From contig JANUWI010000018.1 of NCBI GenBank assembly GCA_025504975.1, positions 952,801 through 1,016,800 on the forward strand: a stretch of DNA of 64,000 nt, given 5' to 3'. The notes beneath the pieces were generated by a model. That model saw nothing but the letters and a program-made list of their open reading frames with translations. It was not told the origin of the DNA and did no database searches. Below, in pieces: positions 1-11,567 of the stretch. Numbering within the stretch: position 1 is the first letter of the stretch; every line of letters starts with the position of its first letter. Position numbers and translations under genes: made by a program. The stretch comes from Plenodomus lindquistii (lineage: Eukaryota; Ascomycota; Dothideomycetes; Pleosporales; Leptosphaeriaceae).

Positions 1-289
1 TAAGGTCCTAATACAAAGGAGCTCAAGTCTATGGTATTAAGTCCCTGCCTGACTTTAGAAGCATGACGCTCAAGTCTATGTAGCAGCAAGGAGATGACAA
101 AGGCACACGGATCCGATAGAGTAAACTGACCATTAACCCTAGAGAGTACAGAAGATATTAGAGTATTGCTTATAGAGGTCTTGGTATACTGCGTTGACTA
201 CAGTGAGCTGTGATGAGTGCTGATGGGTGCTGCGTCAATGCGAGCTCCTTCGTAGGAGGTGTGTTTCCAGGCGCTCACATGCAGCCTGG

Positions 290-420
290 AGTGTGTCCAT
301 CTCGGTTCCAACGCCGAGCAGCGCTTTGTGGTGACTATGCAAAGGCTTTATCTGGGTGTCGCAAAGGAGGCCTGGCTCATTTACTGCATGCCCAGATTCC
401 AGACGTAAAATGAGCTTTTT
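290..420 (-). repeat. Diverged repeat unit, copy A
   Basis: This stretch resembles 948-1082 at both DNA and conceptual protein level. On the minus strand both read with the spaced pattern LIL..ES.HA, then CDT, KPLH and H. The flanking frames are short and broken, so I regard it as a fragment of a degenerate coding or transposon sequence. I do not recognise the family. Confidence 0.45.
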
Positions 421-947
421 AATTGACAAAATCCCAAACTCAATATCCGTACCCAAAGCATCAAGTATACGAGCTCGCTTCTACTCGTCTAGGTCGGCCT
501 TGACAAGCCATGCGGAACTTAGTTCGAAATGCGTTGTTGTTACCCCTGCGTTGTGCACATACAAAAACATCTCCTTGTCATATAGCACCACGTCTTTCAA
601 GCTCTGTTCCTCAACGTTGAACACTTCATAAAGTCGGCGGGCGTGATGGGTAAGCAATGCGGTCTTCCTCGGTGAGGTGTTTTGTCGTTGCCCTTGTCTT
701 CATTGCGTCCCATTTGATCTTACCTAGAGTTGGTCCTTGATGGACTCGCTTGACCAAATCGAGGGAAACAACTGGCTCCTTCTTATTCGAGGCTCACTGC
801 ATGCCTTCCGGATTTGTACTCACCAGCATTCCCGCGATGCTCTGTTGGGTGTGCTTTGATATGATGACAGCTGCAAGAGGCGTATTATCAAGTTCCACGA
901 AGTTCCGAAAGACAGTTTCCCCAGGGGGCCCACGAGCGGGTATCGCC

Positions 948-1082
948 GAGGATTGCGTCCTTCTTGGCTCGGACACTGAGTTGTACGTCGTCGTGGACAT
1001 GCAATGGCTTTGGCCGAGTGTCGCAGAAAACACTCTGCTGGCTCATTGCATGCCTGGATTCCACGTGAAGGATTAGTGTTTT
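948..1082 (-). repeat. Diverged repeat unit, copy B
   Basis: This is the second copy of the unit at 290-420, about 660 bp away and in the same orientation. The minus-strand reading conserves LIL..ES.HA, CDT and KPLH.H but differs at about half the positions. Both copies sit in stop-ridden sequence, which suggests an old tandem duplication now decaying. Confidence 0.45.
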
Positions 1083-2707
1083 TGAAGGCAGAAAAAAGTC
1101 CATATCCACCAGGTTAGCGCCCTTGTTGTAATTGGGACACAAATTTCACAAACGGCCGAATACAAGTATGGTACCGCTATCGTATGTAGTGGTGCAGTAC
1201 CTGGCGCACTTATTGCTGTTGGATGAATTGAGCGGGAGTCCCAGCTGTCTACGTATGATGTTGTAGACGAGAAGGGCATGGTGTCCCGCCGGCGCGGTCA
1301 CTGTTGTTTTGATGTCTTCATGTGTGGCGTTAAGAACGTAGTAGATGTCTTCACCGTGTCGGCGATTCAGGATGTCATCCCGACCTCCTTCACTGATCCG
1401 TCCCTTTTGAATTTTCTTGTTCTTTACGACCTATGCAGTTAGTTTCTTGTCGTTATGCTTCTCCTCTTTCTTCTGCGCCGTGGGTGCGGCTACCTGGCGT
1501 GGGTCGTCTGTGATGGCTGGCTCACCCGTGATCCGGCAGGGGGCTCTCCAAGATCTCAGTGTAATCGAGCCATCATCGGTACAGTGTCTGCAGGAGTGAG
1601 GTATCAGGCGCCATGCTAAGGCATCTTATGTGATATAGGGACCGTCAAACGCGTACTCAATCGCTTCAGTGATGAGATGTTCAGGTATATTGAAGGTGGG
1701 TATGAACACGCCAACTGTGTCATGAGAGATGTGAATCGTTAAAATCTTAAGCTTATCGCAGAAACTCCAGACGAAAAGCTCGCTCTTGTAAAAATAATGA
1801 AAATTTCAAAGTCGCCTTATATATAGCGCTGTGCTTGGTTCGTACCTGCATGGGCTAACTAACTTTTAGGATTAGAACCTCAGCGAAAGCTGTAACCGCT
1901 TTGATTGCACATGCTGAATGTTTTGCCAAATGTTTCTTCCATCTCCCATGAAGGCATGGCAGTGTTCTGGGTGATTCTGTTTCCATCACTAGATGACTCT
2001 TCCTGCGTCGAGATCAGTGGCGCAGGTTGTCTAGCGGGACGGTCGCCATATGCTTTTTTACTCTTGATCCCTCGTTAGGCGGGCTCTAACTGGTAATTCA
2101 GATCCTCAATCTCTTTCGTGGCCCCTGCCAGGTTGGTATACGCGATGTTGGCGTGCAACAGCTCGTCTGGAGTCTATCACCCAACCAGGCACTTCTCACC
2201 TTCACTGCCGATCCTAGCCGCATACCCAATGTGAAGGCAAGGAGAATACGACTTGCCCATCGTTGCCTGCCTCAATCGCTCTTGCGTATCGCAGTAGCGC
2301 AGATTGTTCTTGCGCTAGATTGTTGACGTAGACTGGAAGGCTTCTTCTTGACTCATTTTCTCTTTGTTATCTTAGTCTTGCACATTTCGGAGCGTCTTGT
2401 GGAGATACGTCTAGTCGATTGCTATTGTGATTGAAGAGACGCTTTCATAGACGCAATACACACGGTCGTGGGGGCACACCATTGCGGTTGTTATTTTGCT
2501 GGTATGTTGACGTGGTGCTGCTGTGGCGGTGATTTGCTGATGTTGTGAATATAGCAGCCGCTGCACTTTTCGGTCCCGCCTTTGCGCCCTTGGCACTTGG
2601 TTCAGCTCTCTCTGTTAGAGAACATTATGTATGACCAAATGACCTGTGGAAAAATCATCACAAGACATTTTTACGCTTATAGAACGATCACGCCGTATCA
2701 TCGCATC
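1083..2707. other. Gene-free stretch
   Basis: No frame here is long or shows family motifs. Short frames occur on both strands without plausible splice links. Base composition is mixed and not AT-extreme, unlike the blocks beyond 38.4 kb. I see no convincing promoter, RNA gene or mobile-element end. Confidence 0.5.
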
Positions 2708-4257
2708 ATGGCTGGCCCATCAAGCCAAAACGTACCGAGACCCCGAGTACAGGCACCGCTCACTGATGCGGAAAGTGCACAAGCGAGTAGGGAATTTTGT
2801 ATGTTCACTATGTTTCCCGTGCATGAGATCAACCAACTGATCGTACCTAGGTTCGAATCCAGTTGCTGACTCGTCCAACGGCTCAAGATCTGCTCTCAAT
2901 GCCGGACCGTCACGTGGCGAAGCGCTTGAGCAGACACCTGAGCCACAAGAGTCTAGTTATTTCGTGGAGACTGAGGGACCATTTGATCCTGAGAGTTTCG
3001 TGTTATACGGCCACGAGCATACGCAAACCAGTCAAGCCGCCCATCGAGAAACCATTACATTCTACGAGAAGAAGCGGGGAAAGACCTGGACTCCCCCGCC
3101 CAAGGTCCTCAACGGGAAAAGACCCGTCACTGAAGAGGACATCCTGCAATCGGTCGAGGAGTACTCGCGAGAATTGATTGCCGAACAGCTGAACTACCCG
3201 TCAGCCCCATCGGACCTTTCTGTCACTGATGCCCACATCGCCGAACTGTGGAAATTTATCGATGATTTCCCCCCGTCACTCGTAAGCTATCAAAGTCTTG
3301 TTTTGCGACCGGCTGTACTCACATACGCACAGGACACAAGAATCCCAAGCCCACCACCGAGAAGACCGTTTCCGAACGTACGCGACAGGCGTCTGCTCAC
3401 GGCTCGACACGCCCTGAGCTACGTGAGAATCCCGTGGAGGTGCCCGGTTCTCCGTCTCTGGTTCATACCGAGCAGTCTGGCGCGTCAGTAGAGCAAGAGG
3501 TCATTGGAAGGAACCGCATTACCCACCTCAGGAGGGGAGTTGCAGCGGCTGCAAAGCTAAGTCGACGTAACGAGACGGTCGCTGAAGACCACGATGGAGG
3601 AGACTCGGAAACTTACGGAATTCATAGTAAGTACGGTTCTCCGAGGTCAATGATATGTGTATTAATTCCTTAGACAGGGTAAAGCCGCAAGACGAGCCAG
3701 CGTAGCCTCCAGAGGGACTTCATCAAGAATATCGCGCATTTCCTAGATGTTCAAGACCAATATGGTACCAAGGATGTCACAATAGACTCCACCGTAAACG
3801 TTTGCAGATTCATAAGGAATACAAATTGTCGACCGGAGACGAGTAGCAGCAGCCTACTGCCGTGGATGAGGCACAATTCGTGAAATTGAAGGATGCACAC
3901 GGTATCATCGACATCGAGCGTACAGCTCTTACTACATCCAAGAGTAAATTATACGAGATGGAGAAAACTGTCCGCGATCTCAAGGCTCGTCTTCGGAACA
4001 GCGAGCAAACAGTTGGGAAGCTGCGAACTACGGTCCTTGATCGTTACAAGAGTATGAAGGAACTCCGTGCCGCGAGAGAAGCAAACAAGAAGCAGATCGG
4101 GGAGCTCCAAAAAGCCGCTACGGCTGATGACTCAAGGATCAGCACGCTCGAAGAGGAAGTCAGTCGTTCCAACGGAGAGATAGGACCGCTTAAGACTGCC
4201 GCGTCAACGACGAATGACGAAATTCGCGACCTCGAGACCCAGGCTGATGAGGACTAG
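2708..4257 (+). CDS. Hypothetical coiled-coil protein, possibly truncated
   Basis: A five-exon model joins in phase: 2708-2798, 2851-3281, 3341-3630, 3685-3793 and 3853-4257, giving about 441 residues. Introns 1 (52 nt), 2 and 4 have usable GT/AG ends. The donor of intron 3 is uncertain, because the consensus GTAAGT four bases upstream does not keep the frame open. The N-terminal two thirds are polar and Ser/Pro-rich with no family I recognise. The last 130 residues form a heptad-rich coiled coil containing ELQKAATADD. After the TAG at 4255 the same frame stays open for 35 codons to a TAA at 4363, and it repeats the motif as ELQKAAAADD. The stop may therefore be a premature nonsense codon in a longer protein. 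Role unknown; a structural or scaffold role is only a guess from the coiled coil. Confidence 0.5.
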
Positions 4258-4365
4258 AAGACAATCGATAAACTACGCAGTATGAGTGAAGATGACAAGA
4301 CAAGCATCGAGGAACTCCAAAAGGCCGCCGCAGCTGACGACACGAAGATCGATACAGGTTTCTAA

Positions 4366-5339
4366 GCACATCCCCAAGGCGCTCGAGGGCCCTGGACATG
4401 CTACTCTTCGATGGAGGCTGAGAGTGACATAATTATAGAGATTGCTGTTGTGCGCGGCACGACCTCGGGTGTTGCGGTACCTAGTTATTCTTCTGCTCTG
4501 TCCGTCCACACTGTGCGGACAGTAAACCGGCGGCGCTGAGACCGACTCGTCGAGGTGGGAATGCCCATGTACCACGAAAAAGCGACTGTCCCAAACGCCA
4601 GCTAAACGGACAAACAACCTGGATGATGATCTCTGACCTCGGCCGAGCAATCGCATGGATGTCGTATAATATCGCAACACGGCATGGAGATCGGCGTGAG
4701 GGGAGCACGGAGCCCCACCGAGTGGGGCACCCATACATCCAATGAGTGAGTGGGATACCTATATATAAGATGCGCGCGTTTTTGCTATTCTACTTGCGAA
4801 ATGTATCCTTTTGTACGAGTGCTGCTGCGGCAAATTTGGAATACATCTAGCCTACAAATGACATCTTTGTGTACAGAGTGTAGAGACATTGAATTAAGCT
4901 CTCGCTAACTCCCGTATGATATACAGCGAAACCCACACGATTAGGGCGCTAGAACTGCTCAGATTACTATTCACTATCGACACGGTCTTTTTCGGTATAA
5001 TACGGAAGCTGGTAAGGGTCTGATTGAACGCAGACACACCCTGTACGGACAAAATGCTACAGCACCCTCCGTCTATATCTCCATCGTCCGACCTTCTACC
5101 CTGCTGGCAGGCATACACCATAGCACCCCGACATCTAGCAAAGCAGTTCACTATGCACCGTCTATCTGGAACAGTTTCAGGGGGTCTGCATAGTGAGATG
5201 ATGGTAATGATCTGCGGATGCACGAGTATATATTCTATATGACAGTCTCAGTCCCTATACTCCAACAACTCTTCTGTATTTGCAAATACTAGATTTCTGC
5301 TGCCATCCACCTATAAGTCTCTGGTTACTATCAACGAAT
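4366..5339. other. Intergenic, upstream of the P450 gene
   Basis: No supported gene. Short frames on both strands look like shadows. A TATATATAA-like run lies near 4760, far from any start codon, and a pyrimidine-containing leader precedes the P450 start at 5340. I see nothing else. Confidence 0.5.
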
Positions 5340-7057
5340 ATGGCCATCTCCCCTGACCAACTCCCGCTCCTTGTCAGCGCCTTAGGAACTGCAGTGAGTT
5401 TAAAGCGATGCACAGCCTATATGAAGAACATCAAACCTAAATCCTTGAACAGGTCATTGCCTATGTTCTCTCCGTCGCGATCTACCGGTTGTGGTTCCAT
5501 CCTCTTTCCAATTTCCCTGGACCAAAACACATGGCGGTGTCCGACGTGTTTGGTCAATGGCGTGCATTTGTAGCGCAGGATATGCTACACTATGCCGCTG
5601 TGCTGCACCGCCAATATGGTCCTATCGTACGTTTTGGTACCAACCGCCTCCTTATAGAAGGTAGTGTTTGCTGGCCAGAAGTATATGGTGCTCGTAGCAC
5701 GTCCGATGAGAACGAGTTTGGTAAAGTCAAAGGCTTCGCATTCCCCAACGACCACTTGGCCTTGATCGGAACCAACCGAGAGGATCACCGCCGCCAGCGA
5801 CGCCAAATGGCCCATGCTTTCAGTGCAAACGCGCTCAAAGAACAGGAGCAAATCATGATGCAGCATGTGGATAAGTTTATCGCCAGATTGACAGACTTCT
5901 CCAACAAAGGGCAGACGTTCGACATGGTGCGGTATCTCAATCTCACGACATTCGATATCATTGGCGACCTCACTTTCGCCGATAGCTTCCACGGGCTTGA
6001 TGGAGATGAGACATTTGTCGAGAATTTCGATCGGGGAACTGCGGGTTTGGCATACCGACGGTTCATGATTCAATACCCTCTTCTGAAGCCGTTGGTAGCA
6101 CTGTACGCTGGTTCAGAACAGATCGCCAAAGCCGCTGTTGCAATGAAGGAAAACTTCCTAGTGGGCGAACGCAAGGGTCGAGAACGTATGGCACTGGGAG
6201 CTGAGCCAAAGGGCGGACGTCGAGATTTCGCCACCTATATGCTCCGAACTGGCAAGACAAACAACTCTGTCCTTAGTGATGAAGAAGTCCGAGGGATTTC
6301 GTCGGTCTTGGTCGCCGCTGGAAGTGAGACAACGTCAACAGCCCTCTCGGGATTTACCTTCTTCTATTCAATGTATCCGGAAAAGCGACAACGACTGGTA
6401 GACGAGGTCCGCAAAGCTTTCACTGATGAGTCTCAGATCAACATTACGAGCACTCAGCAACTGCAATATCTTCACGCTGTTATTGAAGAGACGTTGCGAA
6501 TGTATCCACCTGCGGCAACATTGCCACCCAGAGCCAGTCCAGGTGCGCCAGTCAATGGCCAATGGATACCGCGCGGTGTATGTACCAACTCTGCTCACCA
6601 AAAGGAGGAACCAACCGTAACTGACAAATGTACTCACTCCAGACTATCATCCACACCTACATGACAGCTACCAATCTCAATCCGGACAGCTTTGCAGATG
6701 CAGATTCATTTGAACCTGAGCGGGTATGTAGACTGAGTGATGTTTACATTCCAAATGTCGAGCTAATTTATTCCCTCGAAGTGGCTTCCCCAAGATCATC
6801 CATTCTACGATCCCCGCTTTGCTCACGACAAGAAGCAAGTAGTAAAGCCATTCAGTAATGGCTCCCGGGATTGCATTGGCAAGAACCTTGCTTACGCTGA
6901 AATGGCCATTACCATCTCTCGTATCTTATTCCGTTTCGATATCGAAATGCTACCTGGACAAGAAGATTGGGTAACCAGTCAGAGAGCTGGAATCCTGCGA
7001 ATCAAAGGCCCGCTCATGGTGCGTCTCAAGAATCGGTCGGGCGATTCCATGGAGTAG
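5340..7057 (+). CDS. Cytochrome P450 monooxygenase (CYP65-like)
   Basis: Four exons join cleanly: 5340-5393, 5453-6577, 6643-6723 and 6782-7057, giving 511 residues. The first 30 residues form a membrane anchor, followed by the proline-rich hinge FPGP. The I-helix oxygen-binding motif is AGSETT (307-312), the K-helix ExxR lies in EETLR (363-367), the PER motif is at 418-420, and the heme loop FSNGSRDCIG places the cysteine ligand at 451. All hallmark residues are present, so it should be an active ER-bound monooxygenase using NADPH-P450 reductase. The N-terminal half resembles the fungal CYP65 group (isotrichodermin C-15 hydroxylase type), which modifies secondary metabolites. The substrate cannot be inferred, because no synthase lies nearby. 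All three introns start with GTATGT or GTGAGT. Confidence 0.9.
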
Positions 7058-8908
7058 GACATTGGCAAAACCGTTCTTGCTCTTACAGGGTTTTCACGCG
7101 ATGGCTTGCCTTTCGGTTCTAGTTTGATAGAAGAGCATTGCTTAGGTCTTGCCGAGCATATGTGCCGCGCGCTGACGTCTTCATGACCTAAGCCTTAGCT
7201 TAATTGTATAAGATTCTATTAGTTGTGCTTAAATTCAAGGTGACCATCGGGCCTAGCCTGGGCGACAAGTAGTAGTTACCTCCACACACTCGACTATTTT
7301 TGCAGGAGTTGAAAAGATGCGATATTAGTTGTCGCTTATACACAGGTACGTGTAACTTGGTCCCATCATTCAGATTCAAGAGACGAAAGAGGCTTGCACT
7401 TCGTAAGTGCTGCATTTGTCCTGTTTAAAGTTGTACTGGGTTCATCCTCAGTTTATCCCTTTCAATCTTCTCTAGCATACGCCTCACACATTCACGCTTG
7501 ATCAATCGTTCAGTGGGTCCCACAAGGTCCTCGACCGACTGGGAGTAAAGTTGGCAATCTGATCGACCGAAAGCCCCTCCAACTCAATGTACAAAATCAG
7601 GACCGCCAAGCATGGCATAGCAATCTTACCCCAAACACCGCTATCCTTGATGCTTGGGCACATCAGCCACAGTATCGTTATTAGCCGCTGTAAGTTTAAG
7701 CAATCTAATTGTAGAATCTTCAGGACTTGAGCATCTGCCAGCGGGAAAAGGCAACGCGGAAGACTTTTCGCACCATGCGTGTTTATGGGCTGATCCCGCT
7801 TCCATTCAGATAGAGTTGCCGGACGTCTTCCAGCGTTAATCTATCTAGAGTGGCTGAATCTAAGTTTGCATCAGGCGAAACCGATTCCGTGCTTTGGTGT
7901 GCTCCTCGGACTCTTTCTTCGCATCGTCGAGTTCGAAGAGACCTTCTTGCACGCTGCCGTGTTGTCCTGAAGCAGCTCAGACCACCAGCCGTCAGATCCA
8001 GAGCCATAGCAGGTTCTGTAGATCATAAAGCCCCATCACGTCGAGTACTGTCCGTTGTCCTCTCCCGTCCTAAAGCCCTAAGGTTGTCCAGGAACTTGGT
8101 GATGGGTGACATCGTGGCGGGAAAGTTGAGACGCGAAATTGCTTGAGTAAGCGTGTGCCGATTTGCGACGTCAACAACCGTAGTAGGCTTTTGAAAAGGG
8201 CACAAGCAGTGAGTACGTGGGAGCGTTGATCCAGCATGCTAAAATAGGAATGGTGAAAGCCTAGGTACCATGCACACAGCTACATTCAACGGCGCAATCT
8301 TGCTTATGACATCATCTTCACTATTTTATAACTTGATGTACACGCTCGCAAAGTGCAAGCTAATAGGACGACACTTTCAACTTACGGTCGCAAGGCCTCG
8401 TGGTAGTTTTCGCGCCGATCCCCACACATATTAAGAACCTTCCTCTTCGAGCGCAAAATGATCTACGGCCAAGAAGGGATTTATGGGAACACCTTGGTGC
8501 TTGCTATAACTGGGGCGTATCTTTACACATATTACTCTCACTAATTTGTCGCAGTACATGTTATCAACACCGCTTCTGACGTCTCGATAGAGTTGGCTTC
8601 TAGGCCTCGATTGTCGGGTGAGGAATCACCACAACGAGACATCTTCGTGCCGTTCAACCCGTCAAGCTTTCTGGGCAGTGATGAACTGCGTCTTGGCGTA
8701 CACCACTTCTGCAGCAGCCCGACAGGAAATCCTATGGACTATCTGATAGGCAGTTCAGCGATGTCGGCACATTCAGGCAATCGTGGGGTGACCCAGCTCT
8801 TTCCTTACTGTAATCGCAGTACAAAGCTGCTTCGTGTCGGCCATTGCAACACCTTTCGCTCTCACCACACCTCATCGCTACCACTTATCTCCTCTCAACC
8901 GCTTAATC
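7058..8908. other. Intergenic with possible gene debris
   Basis: No intact gene is supported. Between about 7780 and 8205 the minus strand has short coding-like frames, including one ending DRLTLEDVRQLYLNG, but they lie in different frames without good splice sites. They may be relics of a decayed gene. Frames at 8593-8997 overlap the leader of the next gene and are not convincing. Confidence 0.4.
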
Positions 8909-10333
8909 ATGTGGATGCGCACTTGTGCTCTCTCATGCGGGTTAGCTCTAGCAGCTTCATGCACAAGCGCCCACGTCGTATCGCGTCAAGCAAATGACAC
9001 GTCCAACCTCGCCGCGATCTCGGGCTACATCGACTCGATTGAAGATCAGCTATGGAACATTAGCAAGACTATTTATGATAATCCTGAGCTGGGTTTCAAG
9101 GAAGTCAAGGCACATGATCTTCTCACTTCCTTCATGGAAGAGCAGGATGGCTGGAATGTGACAAGATCGCTTTACAACATCAGCACAAGCTTCTCTGCTG
9201 TCTTTGAAGGCTCTGGAGAGGGCCCTATTGTCAGCTTCAATTCTGAATATGGTACGGGGGAATATGGACTGTGCGAATAATGATGCTGACTATCTAAAGA
9301 TGCGCTGCCGAATTTGGGACATGCTTGTGGACACAACCTCATTGCGACAGTTGGTGTCACAAGCGCTCTTGCCACTGCGAAGCTCATGAAAGAGTTGAGT
9401 TTACCGGGCAAAGTCATCTTGTTTGGAACACCAGCGGAAGAGAGCTTGGGTGGTAAAGTTGATATGCTGGAAGCGGGCGTTTTCGACGACTACGAGATTG
9501 ACGTCAATTTGATGGCGCACCCTACGAACGCACCAGATACACCTTACATGCGTACCTTTTCGACTAGTCGGCTAGATCTTGAGTACTATGGAAAGGTTGC
9601 GCACGCTTCGGCCGCACCGTACGAGGGCATCAACGCTCAAGACGCGCTCGTCCTGGCCTACAGCGCGATTGGCATGTTGCGACAACAATCAAAACGGACC
9701 GATCAGGTCCACGGGATCATCACGTCCGGCGGCACATCGATCAATGTCATTCCGGATCTATCCAGTGCTTCGTTCCAAATCCGGGCTCAAGATGATGCGG
9801 ATCTAGATTCTTGGACCGAGCGTATCCTCAAGTGTTTTGATGCAGGAGCCATGGCTACCGGTGCAGAACTCAATCTGACAATGCGCGAGAACAGCTATAG
9901 TGCCATGATTATAAATGATATCCTCGCGACCTCGTGGTCAAAATACTTCACGTCGCTCGGGGGTGAGGTACCAGACCAGGCTCTCGACCGGATCAAGGCT
10001 CAAGGCGGGAGTACCGACCAAGGCAACATTAGCAAAAAGTTTCCATCTATTCAGCCAATGTTCCAAATCTACAACGAGAATGGTAGCGTTCCGAGTGGCG
10101 GACCCCACACGGCCCCATTTGAGGTTGCCGCTGGTAGCAGGATGTCATTTGAGAAGGCGCTGATGACTGCAAAGGGATTGGCAGGCGTCGCCGTGGATAT
10201 TTTGTCGGTCGAAGGGATGTTAGATTCCGTGAAAGAAGAACTAGAAGCACTCGATCAAGGTAAAAGAAGGAGAAGTTTGAGAAGAGACATTGTAAAGGTC
10301 AGGCCCTCGCTTGATCAGCTGCATTTCCATTGA
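8909..10333 (+). CDS. Secreted M20-family amidohydrolase (PM20D2/aminoacylase-1-like)
   Basis: Exons 8909-9251 and 9300-10333 flank a 48-nt intron with a CTGAC branch site and give 458 residues. I chose the ATG at 8909, rather than the in-frame one at 8834, because it starts directly on a signal peptide (residues 1 to about 20). The dinuclear zinc site is visible: Asp115 in EYDALP, His122 in HACGHN, the catalytic Glu161 and ligand Glu162 in PAEES, and His188 in MAHP. The dimerisation insert follows (GKVAHASAAP). The M20 PM20D2/ACY1L2 branch hydrolyses N-acyl amino acids or unusual dipeptides. Most relatives are cytosolic, so the signal peptide implies extracellular or vacuolar action here. 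It could supply amino acids or detoxify amide compounds; the substrate is unknown. Confidence 0.85.
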
Positions 10334-11567
10334 GAAATCCGAGGGACAGCTGCCTAACCTACGTGTATGGTCCAGCGTGAACGTTATCAAAGATCGCGCA
10401 TCAGGTGCTTCAGTGATGAGCAATTGTGAATCTAAATTGGATTTCATGATTATACTATTATTACACTCAGCGCTTCGCGTTCTCTGAGTGGTGTCAGGCT
10501 GAGCTTTGTTCCCTTGTTGCAATTGGTGTTGTACAACTGTGCCTCATCGTAACACCGCATCGGGCTGGCGATGGGATACCCTCCGCCGAACATTAACAGC
10601 TAGTCCCCAACGTCGGTGACAGCCATGCCTCCACGGAACCTTGGCGTCTTTGCTGAGGTCTAACCCGCTTCAGGTCCAAGAGTTCGTGTGGTTTAGATGG
10701 ACTTGCTATTACTAAAATGCCTTGCTCCTGCCCCTTTTACCACTGACCTATGCATGAAACAGGTTGTTGTACTCACGTTTGTGTCGGCGAGAGGTAGCAA
10801 GCAAGCAAGCAAGCAAAGGAAACAACAAATTGTTAGGAGAAGTTGATTCGTAGCCCTGTCGTCTTGAGGCGTGTGCCTGGAGGTATTCCAGGTGTGCGCA
10901 ACATGCTGCCATTCAGATAGTGGTTGCCAGTAATCATTGTGATTAAATACGCGACACTTCTCATCTATTGTGCTCTTCTCAGGGACAGATGAAGCTTGAA
11001 GTCATGGACCTTGGAATCACTGCAATGGGCCACGGGTGTTTTTTCATAATTCTGATTCGGCAACTGAATGATGGTTGGATAGCTTTGGGACGCGTGCGGC
11101 ATCGACCGGGAATTTTCATTCGGCGTCGCTAGATGAAGGCCCCAAGATGCAGCAGGAACGCCGATCATACCGCAATGCGAACGCGAATCAACTACAATAT
11201 CACCATGTGTCGTGAATCAGTCCACAGAAGTTCTGACAAAGGAAACTTTGAAAGCTTAGGGCAACGCTATGGACATATCCGGATTTAATACACCAGTACA
11301 ATTAGAATCACGCTCCTGTGAACGTGTAAGACCAAACTTGCGGATTGAGATTGGCCTCATGGAGGACTTTTGATGGTATAATTATGAAACACAAATTAAC
11401 AATGCGAAATTTGACTATTGAGCCGCGAACCAGCAGCCTGTGCAATTCGTCATTGGGCAAGAAACAGTGGGAAGTCCAGTATTCACATATACCAGCCTCC
11501 ACCTTGGGGGGGAATAACGCAGCTCATCGGGACGGTATACATAACAGTGGCTTCCTGGTGCGCAACA
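10334..11567. other. Intergenic between convergent genes, with a GCAA microsatellite
   Basis: No gene is supported between the M20 gene and the convergent pseudo-aspartic protease. A perfect tetranucleotide tract of five GCAA copies lies at 10797-10816. The remaining short frames are unremarkable. Confidence 0.55.
10797..10816. repeat. (GCAA)5 microsatellite
   Basis: Five perfect tandem GCAA units in intergenic DNA. This is a likely length-polymorphic site. Confidence 0.9.

Noticed and set aside
2849..2870. GGTTCGAATCC, a perfect tRNA B-box
   Set aside because: The flanking bases do not form a T-stem, and no A-box, anticodon arm or acceptor pairing exists upstream. The site is better explained as the exon 2 start of the coiled-coil gene.
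7780..8205. Minus-strand fragments that look coding-like
   Set aside because: They lie in different frames with stops and no plausible splice sites. I could not assemble a gene model and recognise no domain.
8834..9251. M20 gene starting at the upstream in-frame ATG at 8834
   Set aside because: That start would bury the signal peptide 25 residues inside the protein. The ATG at 8909 begins directly on it.
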